Source: Symbiodinium sp. CCMP2592
Lineage: Eukaryota; Sar; Dinophyceae; Suessiales; Symbiodiniaceae
Assembly (NCBI GenBank): GCA_905221615.1
Contig: CAJNDT010002057.1
Span: 372,001 to 436,000, forward strand
Direction of reading: 5' to 3'
Length of the DNA stretch: 64,000 nucleotides
Part shown: piece by piece, positions 34,801 to 43,900 of the stretch
Numbering within the stretch: the stretch's first letter is position 1
How the letters are laid out: each line of letters opens with the position of its first letter
Notes under the pieces: generated by a model
What the model saw: the letters and a program-made list of their open reading frames with translations, nothing else
What the model was told of the DNA's origin: nothing
Databases searched by the model: none
Translations under genes and position numbers: made by a program

Positions 34801-36506
34801 AGGCCCAGACATCGGTCACGTAAACCACGGCTTCAGCCATCGGCAGTCGCCTGGACAGAGACGCGGTCTTCACTCAATCAGGGTTCAGGGCTTAAGGGTT
34901 CATGTCGTGGTCTTACCTTAAAGGGATATAATTATAGGGTTCCTTGAAGGGATCTATAAGGTTTAGGGTTTAGGGTCTACTTGAAGGATCATGGGACTTA
35001 GTAAGTAAGGTTGTAAGTACCCTAATTGGAGATATAACTAATTACAAGTATGGTTTCCTTTATTACAACCCTGGTTACTAAGTCCCCTGACCCTTCAAGT
35101 AGGGGCTCGGGACTCAGGGTCTTGAGTTCGCGAAGTTCTATGACACCATGATTCCAAGGGGAGTTCACTAGACTAGACTGGAATTTAGGGTTTAGGGTTT
35201 AGGGGGGTGACTGGAAGGTGAACAGTTATAGGTTTCCGAGAAAGCCACCGAAATCCCAAACCCTCACCTTTGACACCCCAAACCCTGCTCCCTAGTCCCT
35301 GAACCTCAAAACCCTGTGTCCCTGTACTCCTAGTCCCTAATTATAAACCCCTCGAGAAATCCTAACAGCCCCCTAAGCCCTAAACGCTAAACCCCAAACC
35401 CCTGTAAGCCGTCTCGTTCCGAGGCCACTGCAACGTCAGATCTGGATCGCGCTCTTTCCACAACTGAAGCCAGGTCGGAATGCAAGGTTTTGGGGTGTAC
35501 TCTGTAAGGATTTAGTAGGCTTTAAGCAGACTTTTTTTGGAACATGTTTGAGCTTTGTAAGGCTAGTATACGGATCATGTACCACATGTATCTGTATAGT
35601 ATATGCTTTGTCCTTCATCGGAATGAATGTCTAGGAATACCCGGACCTGGGGCGTGTACCTGCAGGCTGTGTATATATGTATATATATATATATATATAT
35701 GTACACACACATAGAGGGCCCCTTTCAGGACTCAGGGGTTATACGCTTTTCATGAACTGCCTGCAGGGTCTTACGATGAACATGTACCCGTAGTTGTCTC
35801 CGGTGTCGGATCAGACAGAAGTTGTCAGGGTGAAGCATAACAGTCGGTTTAGGGTTCAGAATTGGTGGCTTTGGGGGGCTGAGTGTAAATCTTGAGATGC
35901 ATAGACATTACCTTTTGGTCTATCTGGTTTCTGTAATAGGGTGGAAGTCTGGGCCTAGCGGCTTGGCTCGAAGTCGCGCTCCGCTGTGTCGCTGTGTGGA
36001 GTTGTTCAAGGAGCCCCAGAATGTAGTTTCCCAGACTCAAATTCCTGCTATCGTAGTTTGCATACGATGAACATAGCTCTTCAGACCTACCAGTGCACAG
36101 CTTGCGGAGTGAGAGACATCCTCAGACCCTCTGCAACTGCAAGACCCAACCTCGGCGCTAGGATGCAATCACTGTCTAGTAGCTTCTTATTTTGTAGTTA
36201 GGACCCCAAAATAAGATGTTAACTCATAAAGTAACCGAAAGAAACACAATAGTCTGTAGTCTACATTGTAGGTCTACATAAAGCATACGAAGAAAAAGGG
36301 AGTTATCCTTTTCAGAGGGTTTTATGGACCCAGAACCATCTTATAAGTTGATCTCCTGATCTCTAGTAGACGGGCTCGTGGAAATGTGCTCCCACCTTCA
36401 AGCAGTACTCCAGGATCTCCGTTTCCTTCTCGCCCTTACCCTCCTTTGCATGCGAGTGAGGTGGCCCCCGATCTGCTGCGGGAACAGTTTCAGGACTCTC
36501 CATCAT
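29111..36506 (-). CDS. Minus-strand exon series of unknown gene(s)
   Basis: Well-bounded exons, 5' to 3': 36506-36372 (135 nt; MMESPETVPAADRG, GEKETEILEYCLKVGAHFHE); 36044-35955; 34850-34769 (RLPMAEAVVYVTDVWASEWK); 33795-33733 (AVKFGLELQSRQGEDVHART); 32062-31994 (LRITQVPMKFIRPMDLPV); 30036-29958 (KVLKLLCHKWDPDLMVEIDD); 29194-29111 (EGLDPMVAEKLKMLGAEGLV). The phases 34850-33795-32062 agree. All have G/C-rich third positions. They lie downstream of the channel S6 exon on the same strand and could be its cytoplasmic C-terminus, or another gene. No domain is recognised and several joins are missing. Confidence 0.45.
29958..30036 (-). CDS. Exon of unknown gene
   Basis: 79 nt ending CAG before GTTTTC. 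It encodes KVLKLLCHKWDPDLMVEIDD then VEALAA. Alternating hydrophobic and acidic residues. Confidence 0.5.
30199..30447 (-). CDS. Candidate exon, unknown
   Basis: The minus frame is open for 82 codons with landmarks GAFFLRISICGYFTLDGLDP and GLSQFHGCFSRNSAAFEL. Lies between better exons of the same strand. The antisense frame is also partly open, so this is moderate to low. Confidence 0.33.
   Translation of the reverse strand: METSKAQETVLPVHGSRFGRDGAFFLRISICGYFTLDGLDPGLSQFHGCFSRNSAAFELHSKTNLGMRCLRQAAAYHPKPTS
31012..31108. repeat. MITE-like palindrome, family B
   Basis: Arms CCTATATAGTCTCCAGG.. and ..ACAATGGAGACTATAGG. The right side contains CCTATAAGGTAACCCCAAAA. Intronic relative to the minus-strand exons. 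Confidence 0.8.
31994..32062 (-). CDS. Exon adjoining a family E palindrome
   Basis: 69 nt, 23 codons, phase 0 to 0. Acceptor CGCAAG, donor GTGGGT. It encodes LRITQVPMKFIRPMDLPV and a short tail. The palindrome at 32069-32164 ends only about 6 bp upstream (minus sense) of the acceptor, so the intron edge is essentially the element edge. Confidence 0.52.
32069..32164. repeat. MITE-like palindrome, family E
   Basis: Left arm GTTGGTGATATAAATCCTGC, then ATTACCTTAAGGACCCCAAAC. The right arm is diverged. Copies at 37024 and 48693. Confidence 0.75.
32646..32771. repeat. MITE-like palindrome, family H
   Basis: Arms GAGTTAACACTGGATACGGC and GGGGCCGTACCCAAAGTTAA, centre TCTATAATAGGGCTACGACT and TATTCAACTGTTACTGAG. 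Related copies at 34150-34225 and 38664-38784. Confidence 0.75.
33180..33365 (-). repeat. Telomere-like spacer with 40-bp repeats
   Basis: CCCTACAAGCCCTAACATAA followed by GAACCCTAAA is repeated about three times in tandem. A local amplification of CCCTAAA-type DNA. Confidence 0.75.
33612..33712. repeat. MITE-like palindrome, family F
   Basis: Arms GCCAGAAAGTTGGAATATGG and CCATATTCCGAGTTCCCTG. Near-identical to 48412-48516. Confidence 0.8.
33733..33795 (-). CDS. Exon of unknown gene
   Basis: 63 nt, 21 codons, acceptor TTGCAG, donor GTCGTT, phase 0 to 0. It encodes AVKFGLELQSRQGEDVHART and one Gly. A family F palindrome ends about 20 bp downstream. Confidence 0.5.
33817..34073. repeat. Two adjacent palindromes (new family and family A)
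   Basis: 33817-33943 has arms TTACCCAGACCCCCGGAAGG and CCTCCCGGGGGTTTGGGTAA. It is immediately followed by a family A copy to 34073 (right arm AAGTCCCAGGACCTTCCAAG). Confidence 0.7.
34769..34850 (-). CDS. Exon of unknown gene
   Basis: 82 nt after GTCCAG, before GTACCT. It encodes RLPMAEAVVYVTDVWASEWK then MRARTLL. The phase (ends 0) matches the next exon at 33795. Confidence 0.5.
34978..35101. repeat. MITE-like palindrome, family A
   Basis: Arms TACTTGAAGGATCATGGGAC and AAGTCCCCTGACCCTTCAAGTA with a GTTATAAGT-type centre. Confidence 0.85.
35405..35482 (-). CDS. Candidate exon, unknown
   Basis: The minus frame reads IPTWLQLWKERDPDLTLQWP then RNETA, with G/C-rich third positions. A second minus frame is also open here. 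Boundaries not fixed. Confidence 0.35.
35955..36044 (-). CDS. Candidate exon, unknown
   Basis: 90 nt, acceptor ATAGCAG, GC donor (GCTAG|GCCC). It encodes NLSLGNYILGLLEQLHTATQ followed by a Ser/Ala-rich tail. The plus strand is also open across this stretch, which lowers confidence. Confidence 0.4.
36372..36506 (-). CDS. Exon of unknown gene
   Basis: 135 nt, 45 codons, phase 0 to 0; CTAG|ATG at the 5' side and donor GTCTAC. It encodes MMESPETVPAADRGPPHSHA, then KEGKGEKETEILEYCLKVGA and HFHEP. The ATG directly after the AG could be an initiator or just internal Met. Confidence 0.5.
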
Positions 36507-37023
36507 CTAGGTCCTATCCGTGAGCCTCACAATATCTCACAATTACATGTAGGGTCCAGACACTTGAAGACCTGTAGAGTACAGTAGGTGGCTGCATGTC
36601 TCCATCAACCCTCGACCCTAGAAGATCTTATACTTATAATTCCTAAACCCTAGATCCTAAACCCTAAGCCCCAAATCCGCATCCTAAATCCAACATGTAG
36701 AGTGTAGGCTTTCGAGTTGGGGTTTAGTGCAAACCTTGCCTAATCCCGACTCGGCCTGAAGTACCGCAGAGCTGGTGTAGTAAGCGTGACAGCACGTCTT
36801 TCTGAGGAGTTTGTGGACTTTGAAATTCTTCCCAGGGGGGTTCGGAGGCGACTAAAACATCGGAAGGCATGATCATTGAAAACCAGGGCTGGCTCTGTTT
36901 TGAGAAGTAATGGTTTAGGGTTTAGGGGCTAGGGTTTAGGCTTTAGGGGCTAGGATGTCGGGTTAAGGCTGAGCGGGCACTTGACTACTTACTTGTAGTT
37001 GGTGCAAAAGCTCCACTACTTCT

Positions 37024-37120
37024 GTTGATGATATAAATCCTGCATTACCTTAAGGACCCAAAACCATGGGAATTATGGTTTATTCCTTATTATGGGTAAT
37101 GCAGGATTTATATCATCAAC
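37024..37120. repeat. MITE-like palindrome, family E
   Basis: Near-perfect arms GTTGATGATATAAATCCTGC and GCAGGATTTATATCATCAAC around ACCTTAAGGACCCAAAACC. The best preserved copy of the family. Confidence 0.9.
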
Positions 37121-37831
37121 CGTTCAGGTGGAGGTTCGGACCCCGCTAATTTATTGTATTCCCCTCTTGGGGCTGAAGGCTCTTCAAATTGCGCTCTCGG
37201 TGCTTCGTGCGTCACACGTTTGAGCCTTATGGGTTGCAGGCCCGGCTTTGCAGCGGAGGCTCGGATCCTCTTTGTTGGGTGTCCTAGAATCCAAAGACTC
37301 CAAATGTCCCAGTATTTATGGATGCATAGTGTCTTCACGGGGGTCGTCGAATTTACGATCTCCTTTTTTCCCTCCTCACACACACACCAAAATCCCGCGT
37401 GTCAGGCTTTACCGGGGCGGGGGGTCGCCCGCAGCATTCCACAAGGCCAGCCGGCGAGCATCATGAGCACGCGGGCGCCCGCAACCGGCCCTGCAGGGTG
37501 AGGCCATGTTTTGCTAATTTTTTGAAAGGGTTGCGGAAGCCCCCAAGGGGCGCGCATCATCAGCATCAGCGGAGTTTGGCTGAGGGCTGGTGCGTGGCCT
37601 TGCTCCAGGCTTCCGCTTGCACTGCCCGCCCGTGGGCGCAGCCCCTATAGACTCAGCTTGGCAGCCCAAGTACGTAGACTTCTCTCTCAGCACGACAGTC
37701 AAAATCCGGAAGCTTCGCGATATTTCGCGATACACAGTGCCTCTCCTAATAATATCACATACCTATAGAAGGGGCCCTATATGTATGTATTCTATAAGGC
37801 CAAAGAGCTACATGGAGACTTCGAATAAACC

Positions 37832-37915
37832 TGAGGGCTGGACCTCGTAGCTCTCCAAAATCACGGCTATCACGAGGTTCATCACCATGATCGACACGAA
37901 GAGTGTGTACGTCAC
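37832..37915 (-). CDS. Channel exon, S6 helix
   Basis: Acceptor CCAAG, then VTYTLFVSIMVMNLVIAV followed by ILESYE. A donor is possible after GAG at 37845 (GTCCAG) or at 37832 (CAG|GTTTAT). The N-L-x-x-A-V-I-L-E motif is typical of the inner pore helix of voltage-gated Na/Ca channels. Confidence 0.8.
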
Positions 37916-40900
37916 CTTGGGTCACACGGACGGCTGCTCCTAGCCTTCCCCAATCCCAAAGGGTCCTATGTACAGTTATGGGGAATACTTCCCCAAATCA
38001 TAACAGTAATTCCTAATATAGAAACCCTACATTCTACTATATCGTTACTTTGGACCCTTTGGGAATGTGGCTATGATGTTGCATACCTGGTGTCTCTAGT
38101 ATCATGCAGGTCCTATCATGACCTATCCAAACCATTGATTCACGAAAAACGAACTTCGCTGGAAAGTCTAATTGAGCCATTTCGGTTGTGCTTAGACCGT
38201 TAAAGCTGCAGAGCTTTCAGTTGCTGGCGATGTCCTTGGTCGATGTCTCGAGGTCTAGATTTAAGCGGGCTTCCTACACGGGCCTTGAACACCAAAATAG
38301 GGTTTTAGGGGTCGATTGTCGTTATTGTGTACACGGACCACAATGGGATACTCCTGCTGATTACTCTAGCCTCTATTTGGAGCACTAAGGCACTAACCGA
38401 GGAGTTCAGGTTGCATGCTCCCAAGATTTAATGTAGTTGAATGTAAGGGACTTGATAATTCGAATAGGGTTAAACCCTGTAGTTAGAATAAGGAACCCCC
38501 TAACATAGTATAGGTAATTATATATCTAGGCCCCTTTTTTAGATGCAAGGTTGCAGCTGCCCGGCTTGTCTGAGCCCAGAGAGAGGCGCCGGCCCAATAC
38601 GCGTAGGGAACGAGCTTCCCAGGAATGGCCGAGAAGTGGCAGCTGTTTGGCCTGCCACATGAAGCAACGTTGGGTACGGCCCCCTACAGTAACAGTCTAT
38701 AATAGGGCTACTATTAAGGGCTTAATATATCTATGTTATAAAGAGTATCCAGCTGTTACTGAGGGGCAATACCAAAAGGCAACGGGTCCTACCTGTAGTC
38801 TCCATTGCAGTTCCTTTTGGGGGTTACCTTATAGAAGCCTACTTATAAAGCTAGTTAATCCAAAAAGGAACTACAATGGAAACTAGAGGTAGGTACTGCT
38901 ATGGGGGATACTTCCCCAAATCACCATAATATTTCCAATCAAGAAACCCTACATTCTACTACATGATATAGGTACTTTGGATCCTTATGGTGAGGCTGCT
39001 CTAGCTTAGGATTTTCGGGAACTTGTCGTAAAGCTGAGGTGCACGACCGACCCCAATTTAGAACGAACCTCCGAGTTTGCGGCGAGAGAGTGCTTGCAGC
39101 TCCCCACGACCCTGGAGAACTCTTACGCACAACGGCGGAACCGAAGTCCGGTCAGAGTTGTACAAACTCAAAAGAACACCGAAACCTGAACTGGCCTTTC
39201 TGCCTTTATGCCGAGTCTCGATCCACATGGCTTTTGGCTTAGGGTTAAACGGTTTAGGGTTTAGGGTTTTGGTTTAGGGGTTCGCAGTTTGTGGGTTTAG
39301 GGTTTGCAATCGAGACTTGGCCGAAAGGACAACCAGCAGAAAGCATCCAGGAGATGGCCTGTCGATGAGGCACTTCTCTGACAGAACCTGCAGCCATCCA
39401 GCAGTGATTTTGGATGTAGGAGGCCCACGTACCCAGATAGTATATACTTTGGCCCCAAAAGTATTTATATGAGGACTACTTTAGTTAGGCCAAAGTTATA
39501 TACTATATAGGTACATGGACCCTTAGGGCTTTGAATCCTTCATATCTGGCTATACAAGCCTTTAAACCCTAAGCCCTTACACCCTGAACCCACGAAGCCT
39601 CGACACCATCCTCCTACCACACTAAGCAGTTTAGGGTTTAGGGTGTGCATCCCGGACCATGAAAAAAGCCTCCTGTGTTTGATAAGAAAAGGCGGGCTTG
39701 TCAATCAGGAACCTACACCTTGCAGGGTACGAAACAGAGTATGAAGAAAAAGATGCAAGCCCAAAAACATGGACTCGCGTGCTGAATAATCGCTGCTGGG
39801 AAGACACACTAGGCAAGGTTGGCTTAGGGCCTAGGCCCCTGTGCCAATTCGGGCCTTGAAGTCCTTGAGGGAGAGGCGGTGTTGTGGTTATAAGGTTTAT
39901 ACTGCTTCATATGCGGGCCTTAGCAGTTCGAACTTAAAAGGTTTTGGCGTATAAAGTCTGAGAACACTCTACCTCACACGCCATCAGTGGGGTCCATAGC
40001 CCGGGATTGTGGTGCCTTGAACCGTGGTTCCACGATATTCATTCAGACTAGAGTACTAGAGGTAAGGGTTTGGATCTCGCGGACTGGAATTAAAAAGCAA
40101 GGCTGATCGTCTGAAGTTGCGGGCTTTGGGCAATGCAGCCCCGAGGACTATTTGGTCGTGCTTCTGGGATCTGGCTTTTCCCTACATGTCCAAGGTACCA
40201 CACAGCAAGTTCTTCGAGGCCGAGAATATCTGCTGCTTACCGTTAATTATACCTCCAGTTACTCAAGTTAAGTAGTAGGTTGCTGTCTACCAAATATGAC
40301 CATATCATACCATGCCATAGTAAACTGAACTACACTGTACAATACTATACTACACTGCACCCTCAACACTGTAAACCTTACACGCTCCCAAGCCGCTTTC
40401 TAATTAGCAAAGCCCCCGGTTGTGCGACTCGGGCCTCGAAGTGTTGGTACGTATCGAAGAGGTAGTCTGGCCTTGCTTGAGCTCAAGGCTTGGGAGTCAT
40501 GGCTTGGGGTTTGGGCTGAAGAACGAAACCCTAGGATGAAGGGCTTTTGGGTTCTGAGTAGTTACGATCTTGCATCAAAGAGCTCGTAAGATGTTGGATC
40601 GTCGCGACGTGAAGAACGATGCTGTTTGCTTTCTGCACCACCCTGTATCTCATCGCAAGAACTGCCTTAGAAGTTCGAGACTTTAGGATTTTTGACTCAG
40701 TGACTCGTATTCTACATGGATGAGTTCGAGAACCTGTTTATTGGACGTAAGGCTTATCCAGAACCCCGGGAACCCAAACCCTATTTCTGTGGACGCCCAA
40801 CTTTCGGAAAGCATCACAAGGTTCCTCTTGCAGCGCTATCCGAATAATAGCTACAACTGTCAGGAGCGGCCGCGGTTTCACCTTTGCATTATCTTACTAT

Positions 40901-43900
40901 AACCTGCGTTTTCACCAAGTTCTGTCCCAATGCACAAGCAAAACCGCTCCATGCACGACATCGCACGATGTGCCGCCACCCACACGCCCTGGTGTGAGGT
41001 GGGCCGTCTTTGCACAGAATGTCAGCAGCTGTGCAGGAAAGCGCCCCCAGCCCCAAACCCCCAAATCTTAAAGCCCCCAGAAGCTCTCCGCTCCCTCTGA
41101 ACCTTAAAAGCCCTAAAACCCTAAACCCCTAACCCCTAAACCCAAACGCATACCTAAACCCCAGACCCCTAAATCCTTGTGACAGCCCTAAGCTCTAAAC
41201 CCTCCACTCGAAGGCCCTGACGTGCACCAGTCGCCAGAGTTGAAAATGTCGCGTGCCGTCCGGGCCTTGGACTCAAAAGGCTCTCGAAGTTGGATTGTTT
41301 GACGCTTGTTTTGGGTTGAGGGCTTAGGGGTTTCGGGTTTAAGGTTGTTTAGGGTTTATAGGGGGTTTAAGGTTTAGGGCTTAGGGGTTTCGAGTTTAGG
41401 GGTCTATGGTAGGGTTTAGGGGTCTGAGGTTTATGGGTTTCGGGTTTAGGGGTCTAGGGTTAAGGGGTCTAGGGGTCTAGGGTTTGGGTTTAGGATTCAT
41501 GCTTTAGGGGTCAATTACTTGGAGGATCATGGGACTTAGTAAGTGGGGTTATCAGTACCTTAATAGGGGTTATAAGTAACCATAAGTATAGCTACCTTAA
41601 TTATAACTCGAGTTACTAAGTCCCATGACCCTTTAAGTAAGCTTCTTTCTGTAAATGTGTAGTGGACTTAGGCAGTTTCGGTGTAGGGTTCTGTATCGGG
41701 GTTTGGGCTGAAAAGTTTGGCTTCGAGTTGGTGGAGAATACAGTGTCCATTGTAGTTCCTTGTTCGTTATAGGATCCTCAAATATCAATATGGTTAGAAA
41801 AGGAACCACAATAGAAACTGTAGGTATAATGTGGCGACAGGTGTTCAGGGTGACGGACGCAAAGCTAAGTTCGAATGACCCGCAACACTGAAAGCCTCAA
41901 ACCATATCAATCCTTTTGAAGCTTAAGCAGGCTCTGCACTTTAGAGTTCGGAAGTCAGGGTTAGAGAGTTCCATCCCGCTGCCAGTAAACGGAAAGTCTG
42001 CAAACCAAAAGTTCAGGGTGTAAACCCTTAACCCTTAACCCTAAATCCTAAACCCTAAACCCTTAACCCTAAACCCTTAACCCTAAACCCTTAACCCTAG
42101 GGTCTACAGCGGGTTTTTGGGACGTCGGTGGTTTAGGAGTTCCAGTTTCGCCTGGAAGGATGCTGAGCACTGTGGGGCCGCCGGCCTATCTGGGCTCTGC
42201 AGTGCCAAGCGTGGAGCCACGGAAACAGGTCGGTATTTCTACTTGGAGGTTACCTTACCTATAACTTCCAACCCCAGTTACTAAGTCCCATGAACGAACC
42301 TTTAAGTAAAGGTGTCCGTCGTACAAAACCTCGAAAAGGAGTCAAATAGGCCGGAAGGGTTGCAGGACATTGCATGATCGTTGTTGCAGGGCTGTCTGGG
42401 CAATGGGCATGAGGTGCGGAAGTACGGGAGGAACCGTTGCAACGGAAGACTCGTCCGCTCTGATGCAGACGATTGCAGACGGCTCAGAGATGCACGCAAC
42501 CTACGAGCATCAATATTTTCCAGAGAGCTGAAGATCCCTCAGGGGAAGAGGTTCCGAACAAGCACAGTGTGCCATCTATACTTGTTTAGAGCCGGAAAAC
42601 ATAAACCTAAATCCTAAATGTTGAAAACCCTGAAAAATCCTAAAACAAACCCGAAGACGAAAACTCGAAACCCTAACACGTGAGAGACCTACACCCCTGA
42701 GGCTGCGGCAATGTCGTGCATGATTTGGTTCCAGGCCTTCACGGACACTTGGAAGCTTGGAGGTTGAGGGCTCATGCTTCTGGACTTCGGGTTGACGGTT
42801 TGGGGCTTGGGGTTCTAGGGTTTAGGGTTTTAGGGTTTAGGGTTTTATAGGGTTGAGCTGTAGTACAGCCAAGGCCATCGTAGTTGAAGGAGTTTACAAC
42901 CCTTGTCGTCGGGGGCTACTGGGCTGCAGCTGGGCAGCGCTGCTTCTGGTGTGACATAGGGTTGCACTGGTTAAACCAAGGCTGAAACCCAAAGCACCTA
43001 GGTTTTTGATGGCTTTGCTATGACGTGTTATTGTGGCCGTATGGTTTCTGCATGCGCCACACCACATATGTGCTTTTCATGACATTGCACACTGGCTTTG
43101 CGCAGGAATCCTCGGATCCCATGCCCCTGCGCGCATAAAGTGGCTCAAAGCTCTGTGAAAGTCGAGCCAAACGAGAGTTGAGGGTGTTTAGGTTGCAGAG
43201 TGTAGAGTTCTGCTCTTAAGGACAATGCGGGTTGCATTAAAGTGTTGGGGGGGGGTCCTTGTAGTGTTCAGAAGTCGCGGTAGTTATGCATATTGGGCCC
43301 ACAGCGCACGTTTGCCCTGCCAAGATGGGTTGCCTAGGATTTGGGCAGTTTAGGCTGCACCACGATGTGCCATGAACATGGAAGCTAAAGAGTGTCGCAT
43401 CAAGGGTAACTCAGGTAGGACACTGCTTGACCTGCTACTTATTGCATGGTACCGCTACTGCGCTTGGTACCAATATATGCAAGTAACGTACTGCTCCACT
43501 TCCTGCATGCTTCTTGGTCATTGGTTAGGCGCAATCTTTTGATCCCTGGGCACGCCTCACCCGTGGATCCCCGGAAGAGGGTGATGAAGGCCTGCACCTG
43601 AGCTCGAAGACAGCACTTCGGTGTTTGGCCGCGGGGTTGTGGGGTTAAACGTTTAAGGTTTCCGGCTAGGACTCCGGTGCTACGCTAAACCCTGAACCTT
43701 CACGCCCAAATCCTGAAGCCAGAGCCTATAAGCCAATAAGCGCTTCAGAAGCCCTGAACTTTGAGGGACTCCCTCCTCTCGCAGTTCGGAGGTGACACTT
43801 CGCACCGAATGTGGGTTGTCATGTTCCGGTTGGGAATAAGGTCCTGAAGGGGGTAATTATTGTTTTAATTTGTATGTGGGGGCCTGATTAATTAGGCAAG

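Larger units (their letters stand above)
38062..42694. other. Large channel intron(s) with repeats and coding-like islands
   Basis: Palindromes of families C (38446-38532), H, B+G nested, D (39422-39524), A and B; telomere-like DNA (41100-41180, 41310-41520, 42025-42100). Plus-strand coding-like islands are listed separately. Minus-strand islands that might be missing channel exons lie near 38.55-38.67 kb and 39.06-39.13 kb (VRVLQGRGELQALSRRKLG), but neither matches a known channel motif. Confidence 0.35.

Noticed and set aside
42736..42760. Lysine selectivity filter (S-V-K-A-W) in the channel
   Set aside because: Arises only by reading through the AAG acceptor. Splicing from STGE at 43556 gives T-G-E-A-W, which fits the family.
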